Source: Corynebacterium variabile
GTDB taxonomy: Bacteria; Actinomycetota; Actinomycetes; Mycobacteriales; Mycobacteriaceae
Direction of reading: 5' to 3'
DNA: 64,000 nt
NCBI RefSeq assembly: GCF_006539825.1
Contig: NZ_BJNT01000021.1
Span: forward strand, 1 to 64,000
Positions 56,635-64,000 of this stretch are shown here, in pieces. The translations under genes were made by a program, and so were the position numbers. Under the pieces are notes generated by a model, which was not told the DNA's origin, searched no databases, and saw only the letters and a program-made list of their open reading frames with translations. How positions within the stretch are numbered: the stretch's first letter is position 1; the number at the start of each line of letters is the position of its first letter.

Positions 56635-58347
56635 TCAGGACGCGGTGACGTGTTCCTTGACAGCGGTGGCGTCGACCGGTGTCTCCGCGGCCCCTGCGGC
56701 GTAGGACGGGGCCAGATCGTCAATCGTGACTTCGCCGACCGCGGCATCGTGGTCCGAGGCGTCGAGCCCGGCCTCGACCGCGGCGCCCGGCCACCGGTCC
56801 CAGGTGGCGTCCCACTCCGTGTAGTCGGTGCGGTCACGGCGACGCAGGTGCAGAGACCGGCGCATCCGCTCCAGCGTGCGGGCCACCCCGGCGGCGTGCT
56901 CGGGGGACTCGACCTGCGGGCTGTTGCCCACCAGCGGCTGGCGCGCGGACTCCGGCAGGAAGCGCACGGACACCAGGCCGACGACACCGAAGATGACCAG
57001 CCAGATCGCGGGCCACCAGGTACCGAGGATCGGGATCAGGGCGGAGCTGATCATCGGCGTCGTCCCGGCGAAGACCGCGCCCGACAGGTTGTAGCCGATG
57101 CCCAGCGCGGCCATGCGGGTGTGGGTCGGGAAGATCGCCGGCAGTGTCGCGGCGACCGGACCGGCGAAGCCGCCGAGGTTCACGGCGAGAACCGCGCAGC
57201 CCAGGAAGATCAGCACCATGTTGCCGGACTGCAGCAGGGCGAATACCGGGAAGGAGAAGACCAGCAGGGAGACGGACGCGGCGATGAGCACCGGGCGGCG
57301 TCCGATCCGGTCGGACAGGATGCCGATCGGGTGAGCGGTGACCACCGTGATGACGATCGCCACGAGCACCAGCATGTCGGACTCGAAGACCGTGGTGGTG
57401 TGTGCCGCGAACTCGGTGAGGTAGGTGTTCATGAACGACGTCAGCGTGTAGCCGAGGACGTTGTACGCGGCGACGATGCCGAGCAGGACCAGCATCTCGC
57501 GCTTGTGGTTGCGCAGCAGGAAGACCAGACCGGTCTTCTGGCCCTTGGTGAGGTCCTCCTCGCGGGCCTCCGCGGCGTCCATCGCCTCCTGGAAAGCGGG
57601 GGAGTCCTCCAGCTTCAGGCGCAGATACATGCCGACGACGCCGAGGATGCCGGCGCACCAGAACGGCAGACGCCAACCCCAGGCCTCCATCGTGTCGGCG
57701 CCGAGTGTCGCATTGAGCAGGGCGACAAGGCCGGCGCCCAGGGCGAAGCCCAGGTAGGAGCCGGCATCGAGGAAGGAACCCCAGTGCCCGCGGCGGTTGT
57801 CCGGGGCGTACTCGGCGGTGAAGGTCATCGCGCCGGCGTACTCGCCACCGGCGGAGAAGCCCTGCACGAGGCGGGCGGCGACGAGCATGAGCAGTGCGAC
57901 CCAGCCGGGCACAAGTCCGACCGGGATCAGACCGATGGACACGGTACCGATCGCCATCATGATCATGGTGGTGGCCAGCACCTTCTGGCGTCCGATACGG
58001 TCGCCGAGGGGGCCGAAGAAGATACCGCCGAGGGGGCGGATGAGGATGCTGATGGCGAAGGTGGCGAAGGTGGCGACCAGGGCCAGGGAGTCCGACAGGG
58101 TGTCGAAGAAGACGGCGGACATGGTCACCGCGAGGTAGCCGTAGACGCCGTAGTCGAACCACTCCATCATGTTGCCGAGTGAGGCTCCGCCGGCGGCACG
58201 TTTCAGCGTCGGGCCGTCGACGACGGTGACCCTGTCGGCGGTGTACGGCCCGGTGAGGGCGGACGCTTCACGGCGGTAGCGGCGCAGTCGGGCGGCACCG
58301 ACTTTCCGTGAACGTATCGAGGCGAATTTCAAGTTGTTCCGGGGCAC
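56635..58347 (-). CDS. MFS transporter, metabolite:H+ symporter (ProP-like) family
   Basis: The product (about 570 aa) has twelve predicted membrane helices and MFS signatures: GNMMEWFDYGVYGYLA (the MHS-family opening), FGPLGDRIGRQKVLATTM between helices 2 and 3, RLVQGFSAGGEYAGAMTF, and SDRIGRRPVLI. This family carries proline, betaine, citrate, shikimate and similar solutes with protons; substrate cannot be chosen. I chose GTG 58347, preceded by AGGAG; the frame is open further upstream but that part looks noncoding. It has a long acidic C-terminal tail. Confidence 0.88.
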   Translation of the reverse strand: MPRNNLKFASIRSRKVGAARLRRYRREASALTGPYTADRVTVVDGPTLKRAAGGASLGNMMEWFDYGVYGYLAVTMSAVFFDTLSDSLALVATFATFAISILIRPLGGIFFGPLGDRIGRQKVLATTMIMMAIGTVSIGLIPVGLVPGWVALLMLVAARLVQGFSAGGEYAGAMTFTAEYAPDNRRGHWGSFLDAGSYLGFALGAGLVALLNATLGADTMEAWGWRLPFWCAGILGVVGMYLRLKLEDSPAFQEAMDAAEAREEDLTKGQKTGLVFLLRNHKREMLVLLGIVAAYNVLGYTLTSFMNTYLTEFAAHTTTVFESDMLVLVAIVITVVTAHPIGILSDRIGRRPVLIAASVSLLVFSFPVFALLQSGNMVLIFLGCAVLAVNLGGFAGPVAATLPAIFPTHTRMAALGIGYNLSGAVFAGTTPMISSALIPILGTWWPAIWLVIFGVVGLVSVRFLPESARQPLVGNSPQVESPEHAAGVARTLERMRRSLHLRRRDRTDYTEWDATWDRWPGAAVEAGLDASDHDAAVGEVTIDDLAPSYAAGAAETPVDATAVKEHVTAS

Positions 58348-58674
58348 ATCGGCTCCTCGTGGTCGTCGTCCCGTCGCGGGAGAATACCGACGCGGCGAGC
58401 CTGCACGTGAACGTCGTGACACCATGTTCTGTGACTGCACGGTGGCGTCGTCTGCTGCGGAGACCCTTTCCATCCCTACCGCCGCTTCGGAGGTACTGCA
58501 AATGCAGCAGACAGGTGAATACCGGATGAATATTGTTCACAATGTGGATTGACCTGTGGAAATGTGCATAACCTGTATATTTTGTCGCCCAACCGTGATT
58601 CCGGCACCGTGAACCTGTCCACAATGTGCATAACTGCGGTCCTGGACACCCTTGCCGAATGTCACGGTGGGATC
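58348..58674. other. Spacer between MFS gene and ABC remnant
   Basis: No gene. It carries a direct repeat AATGTGCATAAC at 58561-58572 and 58623-58634 in an AT-richer stretch, with TGTGGA/TGTCCA nearby. Probably divergent promoter DNA. Confidence 0.5.
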
Positions 58675-59237
58675 ATGACACCGGGGGATTTCGGGGACGC
58701 CTCGCCCCGGGGTTTCGGCTCGGGTGGACGGACCGTCCGCGCACTGCGCAGTTGTGACCTCACCGTCGAGCGCGGGGAAATCGTCGCTCTCCTCGGCCCC
58801 AACGGCGCCGGAAAGTCGACACTTATCGATCTCGTCCTCGGGTTCACCATGGCCACCACGGGCACCGTCGAGGTCTTCGGCACCACTCCCCGTGCCGCGA
58901 TCGACGCCCAGCGCGTCGGTGCGGTGATGCAGACCGGTGGCCTGCTGCCCGACCTCACTGTCGCCATGACCCTGCGGACCATCGCCGCCTTCCCCACCCC
59001 ACTACCTCGAGGAAGCGCAGAACTTCGCCCGGCACATCCTCATGCTCGACCGTGGCGGGACCATCGCCGACGGCACCCTGAGAGGAACTCGGGGACAACG
59101 GCCGCGTCCTCACCTGAACCGGGGAGGGCGCCACACGCACCGCCACCGCAGGGGACGCCGCGGCGTCCGACGCGATGGCCCGTGAACTTCTCGCGGATCC
59201 GGCGGTCAGCGCCGCGCGGGAGAACGGGTGGTTGTAG
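58675..59237 (+). pseudogene. ABC transporter ATPase with large internal deletion
   Basis: The first ~100 residues are a normal ABC ATPase: RSCDLTVERGEIVALLGPNGAGKSTLIDLVLG (Walker A) and VGAVMQTGGLLPDLTV (Q-loop region). At about 58995 the sequence jumps to HYLEEAQNFARHILMLDRGG, which belongs after the H-loop. The signature LSGGQ and Walker B parts are missing, about 100 residues. The tail then shifts frame and stops. The partner permease is absent. It cannot hydrolyse ATP. Confidence 0.8.
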
Positions 59238-59247
59238 AACGGTCTCT

Positions 59248-59847
59248 ATGACTGCTTCCGTTCTCGCCGATGCCACACCACCCGACGGCTGGGGCGCCGC
59301 CCTGGCCCGCACGCTCGGCATCGACGCCTGGCGCATCCCCGTGGTGATGATCAGCGCGGTGGGCGTCTACCTGGCTTTCCTGGTGTTGGTGCGGGTGTTC
59401 GGCTCCCGGATCCTCACCGCCTGGTCCACCTTCGACGCCGTGGTCATCATCATGTTCGGTGCCGTCGCCGGCCGTGTGATCATCGGCCATCCACCGACCC
59501 TGTCCGCCGGGCTGATCGGACTGCTCACCCTCATGGCCATGGAGGCCCTGTTCGGCGCGGTCCGTCGGGTGCGATCGGCACGGTTGGCGATCACGGCGTC
59601 CCCCGTGGTGATCATGGCCCACGGTCAACGGGTGGAGGACGCCATGCGTAGGCAGCACGTCACCGGGGCCGACCTCGCCAGCGCGCTGCGTCGGGCCGGG
59701 GTGACCGCACTCGACCAGGTGCAGTGCGTCATCGTGGAGCCTACCGGGGCACTGTCGATCCTGCGCGAAGGGGAGGAGATCGCTCCGGAATTGCTACGTG
59801 GGGTCGTCGGGGCGGAGCTCATCGGGGGCGTCAACCGCGACGCGTGA
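59248..59847 (+). CDS. DUF421 membrane protein (YetF-like)
   Basis: The 199-aa product has three predicted N-terminal transmembrane helices (VVMISAVGVYLAFLVLVRVFGSR, AVVIIMFGAVAGRVII, LIGLLTLMAMEALFGAV) and a DUF421 soluble domain (VVIMAHGQRVEDAMRRQHVTGADLASALRRAGV, EPTGALSILREG). Function of DUF421 proteins is poorly known. ATG 59248 is the start. Its last 17 bases overlap the end of the convergent MFS gene. Confidence 0.85.
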   Translation: MTASVLADATPPDGWGAALARTLGIDAWRIPVVMISAVGVYLAFLVLVRVFGSRILTAWSTFDAVVIIMFGAVAGRVIIGHPPTLSAGLIGLLTLMAMEALFGAVRRVRSARLAITASPVVIMAHGQRVEDAMRRQHVTGADLASALRRAGVTALDQVQCVIVEPTGALSILREGEEIAPELLRGVVGAELIGGVNRDA

Positions 59848-61117
59848 CGGACAGGACCAGGGGGACGGACACCACGGTCACCACCGCACCGACGATGAAC
59901 ACCGGGATGTGGCCGGTGTGCGGGGCGATCAGCGAGATGACGAACGGGGCGAAGAAGCCGATGTAGGTCAGCGAGTAGAACACGCCGGTCAGTGCACCGA
60001 GCTCGTCGCGCGGGGCGATGCGCTGCACTTCCCGCAGGCCGGAGACCATCATGATGCCATAGGCGGTGCCCAGCACCATGGCGGTGGGGACCATGAGCCA
60101 TGCGGCACCCGCGCCGGGAGCTGCGGCGGTGACGGCGATGGCGAGCAGCATGCCGACCGTGGCGGTGGCCAGGCCGAGCACTGCGGGGTGGGGTGACGCG
60201 CCGAGGTCGGCGTGGCGTCCTACGCGGGGCTGGATGACGGCACCGGTGAGCATGGTGATGCCGGCGATGAGGCCGGTGTAGGCGACCACCGGGCCAATGG
60301 ACTCCCCGGCGACCGGGGCGAGGGCGGCGAAGGAGGTCGTTGCGCAGCCGAATGCCCAGGGCGCCCAGGAGGCGACGGCGAACAGGAAGTGTCGGCTGCG
60401 GGCCGAGGGTGGGATGAGTGGTGTTCTGTGCCGGTGCGTCTGCGGGGTGTGGGCCGGTCGTGGTGGTGCGGGCGTGGTCCAGACCAGCGGGGTGAGCACG
60501 AGGATCATCACCAGGTGCAGGGCCAGACCGGTGGTGTCCGGCCCGGGCAGCCACTCGGCGACAGGGCCGGTGACCAGGGGGCCGATGCCGAAACCGGCGG
60601 AGGTGGCGACCGTGGCGCGCCGGGCGGCGGTACCTGCGCCGTCCTCTGGCGGGGTGACCTCCTTGAGCCAGGACGCCCCGGCGGCCAGCACGAGTCCGAC
60701 GGCGGCTCCGGTGAGCATCCGGCCGGCGACGAGGATGAGGGGGCTGACCGGTTCGGCGAAGAAGTGCGCGGTGAGGGTGACGAGGGTGCCGATGATCGAG
60801 AAGATCAGGGCCGGACGCACCACGGCGCGGCGCCCCCGTCGGTCGGAAGCGGGACCGCCGATGAGCAGGGCGGGGACCAGGCCGACGATGTAGATGGCGA
60901 GGAGGAAGTTCACCTGTGCCTGGTTGAGGTCGTGGACCTCGCGCATGACCGGGAGCAGCGGGGCGAAGAGGTTCGCGCCGAAGCAGATGGTGAACATGCC
61001 CAGGGCGACGCGGAGCCACGGGGCGACGGTGGTGCTGCTTGTGGTTCTGGCGCCGGGTGTCTCTGCGCCAGTGGTCGGACCGGCGTGGGGGTGGTGATCC
61101 CGTGGTGAATGTGACAT
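59831..61117 (-). CDS. MFS transporter (drug/metabolite efflux-like)
   Basis: The 428-aa product has about twelve membrane helices. MFS motif A appears as GGPASDRRGRRAVV between helices 2 and 3, and the middle loop is Pro/His-rich. N-terminal His/Pro-rich residues precede helix 1 (VALGMFTICFGANLFAPLLP). Substrate unknown. ATG 61117. The gene is convergent with DUF421 and divergent from a lipoprotein gene. Confidence 0.87.
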   Translation of the reverse strand: MSHSPRDHHPHAGPTTGAETPGARTTSSTTVAPWLRVALGMFTICFGANLFAPLLPVMREVHDLNQAQVNFLLAIYIVGLVPALLIGGPASDRRGRRAVVRPALIFSIIGTLVTLTAHFFAEPVSPLILVAGRMLTGAAVGLVLAAGASWLKEVTPPEDGAGTAARRATVATSAGFGIGPLVTGPVAEWLPGPDTTGLALHLVMILVLTPLVWTTPAPPRPAHTPQTHRHRTPLIPPSARSRHFLFAVASWAPWAFGCATTSFAALAPVAGESIGPVVAYTGLIAGITMLTGAVIQPRVGRHADLGASPHPAVLGLATATVGMLLAIAVTAAAPGAGAAWLMVPTAMVLGTAYGIMMVSGLREVQRIAPRDELGALTGVFYSLTYIGFFAPFVISLIAPHTGHIPVFIVGAVVTVVSVPLVLSVTRRG

Positions 61118-61194
61118 GGGTCACCATTATGGCACGGAAACTACCGTGGTGACGGTGTGGGGGTGGGGAAAAAACTCCGGAACAGGCGCTCCGG

Positions 61195-61255
61195 AGTTTG
61201 CACCGACATTTCCCGGGATCCGCGGCAACGTTTGTCGGATTTGTCGGTGCAAACT
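61195..61255. promoter_or_regulatory. Inverted repeat upstream of the lipoprotein gene
   Basis: AGTTTGCACCGACA (61195-61208) and TGTCGGTGCAAACT (61242-61255) are perfect 14-base arms 33 bases apart. A smaller CTCCGG/CCGGAG repeat lies just left of it. No gene overlaps it. Confidence 0.55.
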
Positions 61256-61300
61256 AGTGCTGGGAGAGTCCGGGGTTGAGTAGGAGTACTCTGCGCAGCT

Positions 61301-61804
61301 ATGACGATGATTCGGCGGGGAGCCGCGGCGGTTGCGCTTCCGACGCTCACGCTACTGGCCGCGACAGTGTTGGCCGGCTGCGCCGATGACGGTGGCGACA
61401 GCGGAGACAGTGGCAGCACAGAGCAGACCACGGTCACGGTGACGAGCACGGCGTCCTCCCCGGCGCATCCGGAACCGACGACGGGGGAGGACGCCGTACC
61501 TGCCCCTGACCTGCCGGAACCTCCCCAATCCCCGGGGGAGATCGTGGGATCTTCGGACATCCCCACGGGCACGTCGACGGACTCTGCCACTGACGGCCCG
61601 GCGCTCGGGGACTTCTGCATCGGCGCGAACATCGGGCTGCGTGCGACGGCTGCCGACGGGACCGGCATCATCTGCGACAACTACTCCTGGCAGGTCGATG
61701 TCGGGCAGTCGCCGACCGATCCGTGGGTCGACGGGCAGATCGAGTGGAGCAACTGCATCGCGGAGAAGACCGTCGAGGAATGCCGGGATGAGTTGAACGG
61801 GTAA
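61301..61804 (+). CDS. Secreted lipoprotein of unknown function
   Basis: The 167-aa product has a signal peptide with lipobox LAGC near Cys26, then a Ser/Thr/Pro-rich acidic linker and a small folded domain with four Cys (DFCIGAN, GIICDNYSWQV, WSNCIAEKT, EECRDEL). The domain resembles small corynebacterial/mycobacterial surface lipoproteins; function unknown. ATG 61301. It ends 35 bases before the shared terminator. Confidence 0.8.
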   Translation: MTMIRRGAAAVALPTLTLLAATVLAGCADDGGDSGDSGSTEQTTVTVTSTASSPAHPEPTTGEDAVPAPDLPEPPQSPGEIVGSSDIPTGTSTDSATDGPALGDFCIGANIGLRATAADGTGIICDNYSWQVDVGQSPTDPWVDGQIEWSNCIAEKTVEECRDELNG

Positions 61805-61838
61805 ATGCTCAACGGGTGAAGGTCGGGGCATATAAAAA

Positions 61839-61883
61839 CCCCGGCACCACACGCAGTCGGGGAAGACCTGCGCGGTGCCGGGG
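61839..61883. terminator. Terminator between lipoprotein and porin-like genes
   Basis: CCCCGGCACC and GGTGCCGGGG form a perfect 10-base stem, flanked by TATAAAAA on the left, which gives a U run for the minus strand. Serves both convergent genes. Confidence 0.8.
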
Positions 61884-61912
61884 TCGGTCGGTGAGTGACT
61901 ACCGTGGAGCGA

Positions 61913-62032
61913 CTACTCCGAGATGGAGCTGACGACATCGCCGGCGGAACCGGTGACGGTGTCGAAGAGGGAGGTCACGAAATCGATGACGGCGTCGAAG
62001 ATGCTGGAAGCGGAAGAGACGATGGTGTCCAT
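61913..62032 (-). CDS. 39-aa acidic amphipathic peptide, PorA/PorH-like
   Basis: ATG 62032 on the minus strand is preceded by AGGAG at eight-base spacing. The peptide runs MDTIVSSASSIFDAVIDFVT and onward through SLFDTVTGSAGDVVSSISE. It is a single amphipathic helix, acidic, with no signal peptide. Corynebacterial outer-membrane porins PorA and PorH are 40-60-residue acidic helices without signal peptides, so this is a plausible member, but sequence identity with them is low. A strong terminator follows. It is shorter than common gene-calling limits. Confidence 0.65.
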   Translation of the reverse strand: MDTIVSSASSIFDAVIDFVTSLFDTVTGSAGDVVSSISE

Positions 62033-62269
62033 TACTGGGCTCCTGTCAGATAGGGGTCTTGGTAGGGTCGCTCCGGTCGTGACCGGAACGTGACAATTAC
62101 GTTATCTAACCGTGACCAAGGAGCGCCACCGAAAACCGGGGATCACAGGGAACTGACAGGGAGTCCCCAGCGCTGAGCTGCAGTTCTGTGTTTCTGTGGG
62201 CGTCCGCGGCCGTTCCCCGGGGTGCATCCCGGACCACTCCCGGTCACAAGAACCGATTCACGGATTGAC

Positions 62270-62286
62270 CCTCACGTAACGTCAGG
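62270..62286. promoter_or_regulatory. Dyad in the merR-type promoter
   Basis: CCTCACGT-A-ACGTCAGG is a near-perfect dyad (7 of 8 arms match) directly after TTGACC, 16 bases before the regulator start. It is probably the regulator's own operator. Confidence 0.5.
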
Positions 62287-62302
62287 ATCGAAAGTGGGGG
62301 TC

Positions 62303-63133
62303 ATGAACAACAGAGACAACAACAAGAGCACCGGTACGCAGTCCCTCACCGTCGGTGAGGTCGCGGAGATCCTCGGCGTCACCGTGCGGACCCTCCACCA
62401 CTGGGACCAGATCGGCCTGGCGTCCCCCTCGGAACGGACCTGGTCCGACTACCGTCTGTACACGGCCACGGACCTTGCGCGGCTCCAACGCATCGCGGTC
62501 TACCGCGAGCTCGACATGCCCCTGGCGGAGATCGCGGCATTGCTCGATGACCCGGACACCGACCCGGTCGCGTCCCTCACCGCGCAGAAGGAGCGGATCC
62601 TGGAGAAGGTTTCCCGGCTCGCGGACCTGGAACGTGGGGTGGACCGGATGATCGAGGCGCACCGCAACGGCATCCTGCTCACCGTTGAGCAGGAGCGGGA
62701 GATCTTCGGCGACGGGTGGGACCCGGACTGGACCCGGCAGGCCCGGGAGAAGTGGGGCGGCACCGCCCAGTGGTCCGAATACGCCGAGCGCGGCGCGAAG
62801 CGTTCGCCGGAACAGTGGGTGCAGCTTCAGAGTGCGATGGCTGACCTGGAAGGACGCCTCGGCGCCGCCGTCCGTGACGGTGTGCTCCCCGGGTCGGACG
62901 CGGCGGACGCCCTGGTCGACGAACATCGCGAGGTCTTCTCGAACTTCTTCACCCTGTCGGTGTCCATGCAGGTCTGCCTGGGCCGGATGTACGAGGCGAG
63001 CGCCGGCACCGGGGCGGACTTCGCCGAGCACTATGAGTCGGTCGCACCGGGGCTCACCTCCTGGCTGCGACAGGCTATCGACGCCCGGGCGCGGTCACTC
63101 GGTGTCGACCCGGACACGGCGGAGTGGGAGTGA
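62303..63133 (+). CDS. MerR-family regulator with TipAS domain
   Basis: The 276-aa product has an N-terminal MerR HTH (LTVGEVAEILGVTVRTLHHWDQIGLASPSER) and wing (YRLYTATDLARLQRI), a coiled-coil dimer helix, and a C-terminal TipAS-like antibiotic-binding region (EQEREIFGDGWDPDWTRQAR, EHREVFSNFFTLSVSMQVCLGRMYEAS). TipA-type proteins sense thiopeptide or other hydrophobic drugs. ATG 62303, preceded by GGGGG; the frame is open upstream. The effector and target genes are not evident; it may autoregulate. Confidence 0.87.
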   Translation: MNNRDNNKSTGTQSLTVGEVAEILGVTVRTLHHWDQIGLASPSERTWSDYRLYTATDLARLQRIAVYRELDMPLAEIAALLDDPDTDPVASLTAQKERILEKVSRLADLERGVDRMIEAHRNGILLTVEQEREIFGDGWDPDWTRQAREKWGGTAQWSEYAERGAKRSPEQWVQLQSAMADLEGRLGAAVRDGVLPGSDAADALVDEHREVFSNFFTLSVSMQVCLGRMYEASAGTGADFAEHYESVAPGLTSWLRQAIDARARSLGVDPDTAEWE

Positions 63134-63148
63134 TGTGGGGCTTGAACC

Positions 63149-63979
63149 TCACACCCCGATCAGTCGGCGCAGCACCTGCACCACGCCCTCGTCGGTGTTG
63201 CGCGGGGCGATGAACTGCGCCGCCCGCTGCACCGCGCCGTGCCCGTTGTCCATCGCGAAGGACCAGTCGCCCTCCGCCATCATCTCCAGGTCATTGAGAT
63301 AGTCGCCGAACACCGCGACGCCCGACCGGGGGATCCCCAGAGTCATCTCCAGCGCCCGCAGCGCCTTGCCCTTGTTCGCCGAGCCGTTCATGATGTCGAT
63401 CCAGTTCTTGCCGGACACCACGACCTGGTGCCCCTCCCGCAGGTCCGCCACCCCCGGACCACCACCGGTGAAGAGCGCCGACGCCGCCTGGGCCGCCGAA
63501 TCGAAGTCGAAGCAGGCGCACTTCAGCACGGTGCCCTCCTCGATGTCCGGCACCGCGTGCAGGTTCGGCACGACCTCCAGCGAGCGGTAGTAGCGGTGCG
63601 CCTCGGTGGCGAACACATCATCGTCCCGCTCGATGTAGGCCTTGCGCGGCCCGCAGACGACCAGACCCACGTTCCGGTCGGTCTCCGCGGTCCGCACGAT
63701 GTCGATGATCCGGTCCACCGTCGTCGAATCCACCGGGGAGGTCGAGACCACCTCGTCGTCATGCACGACCAGCGTCCCGTTCTCGCAGATGAAGGTACGG
63801 ATCCCGTGCTCGGCGAACATCCCCTTGAGCGTGGCGTACTGGCGTCCGGACGCCGGCACCACGGTGATGCCCCGGCGCCGCAGTTCCGGCAGCAGCTCCC
63901 AGAACGAATCGGGGACCGCATCCGACCCGTTGAGCAGGGTGCCGTCCATGTCCAGGATGACGAGTCTCAGATCAGGCAC
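63149..63979 (-). CDS. Cof-type HAD-superfamily phosphatase
   Basis: The 276-aa product is a haloacid-dehalogenase phosphatase with motif I VILDMDGTLLNGSD (nucleophile Asp near residue 10), motif II PASGRQYATL, motif III Lys in NKGKALRALE, and motif IV FGDYLNDLEMM. The C2B cap lies between. Cof-type enzymes dephosphorylate sugar phosphates and cofactor intermediates; substrate unknown. ATG 63979; the window ends 21 bases further on. It is convergent with the MerR gene. Confidence 0.9.
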   Translation of the reverse strand: MPDLRLVILDMDGTLLNGSDAVPDSFWELLPELRRRGITVVPASGRQYATLKGMFAEHGIRTFICENGTLVVHDDEVVSTSPVDSTTVDRIIDIVRTAETDRNVGLVVCGPRKAYIERDDDVFATEAHRYYRSLEVVPNLHAVPDIEEGTVLKCACFDFDSAAQAASALFTGGGPGVADLREGHQVVVSGKNWIDIMNGSANKGKALRALEMTLGIPRSGVAVFGDYLNDLEMMAEGDWSFAMDNGHGAVQRAAQFIAPRNTDEGVVQVLRRLIGV

Positions 63980-64000
63980 CGGACCGGTGATGTCGGTCCA

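Noticed and set aside
58381..58420. Additional parS site
   Set aside because: GCACGTGAACG lacks the TTTCACGTGAAA core.

Overview
The window is high-GC actinobacterial DNA with the gene order of a Corynebacterium chromosome around its replication origin. It runs oriC, dnaN, recF, a DciA/DUF721 gene, gyrB, gyrA and a DUF3566 membrane protein, then tRNA-Ile and tRNA-Ala. dnaA would lie just before base 1. Corynebacterial traits include AGAC-N6-GTCTA sites like those of the sulfur repressor McbR, DtxR-like iron boxes, a ROK-type SsuR-like regulator and a tiny acidic porin-like peptide. Five near-perfect parS sites (ParB-binding) are scattered over 40 kb, as expected near an origin. The species cannot be fixed from the sequence alone; one of the high-GC corynebacteria is likely.

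Layout. 1-6703: oriC, replication genes and an alpha/beta hydrolase. 6709-14887: a sulfonate-sulfur locus between gyrB and gyrA (ssuR-like, ssuD, ssuC, ssuA, ssuB, a DUF222/HNH gene, a flavin reductase and a siderophore-interacting protein). 15003-18376: gyrA, DUF3566, two tRNAs. 18659-21589: GDSL esterase and acyl-CoA synthetase. 21586-27299: a decaying stretch holding a frameshifted membrane protein, an intact TetR gene, a frameshifted peptide-type binding protein, and a permease remnant fused to a broken sulfatase. 27340-29570: AlkZ-like protein and a TauD-type dioxygenase. 29699-38153: an 8.5-kb element integrated in a tRNA-Ala(CGC) gene. 38210-64000: accessory metabolism, including secreted proteins, an AraC/VOC/DUF1801 group, an ABC1 kinase, flavin monooxygenases, a phosphodiesterase, a lipase, a broken siderophore-binding protein, SDRs, BCCT and MFS transporters, TetR and MerR regulators and a HAD phosphatase.

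How the parts fit. Identical-looking AGAC-N6-GTCTA palindromes precede ssuD, the flavin reductase, the broken binding-protein/sulfatase operon and the TauD gene. This suggests one sulfur-starvation regulon that takes up and desulfonates organosulfur compounds. The sulfate-ester branch appears to be dying: a large deletion fused the permease to the sulfatase, and a small deletion removed the formylglycine motif.

The 8.5-kb island is the most novel part. It carries a tyrosine integrase, two small HTH proteins, a 390-aa protein of unknown function, several small unknown genes, three 17-bp palindromic iterons, and an overlapping trio made of a small acidic protein, a protein with an R-S-ExE ADP-ribosyltransferase pattern and an HNH nuclease. 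No capsid, terminase or relaxase gene is recognisable, so it resembles a phage satellite or a small integrative element.

Several genes carry single-base frameshifts, some next to G or C runs. Part of this apparent decay could be sequencing error, but the large deletions cannot be.
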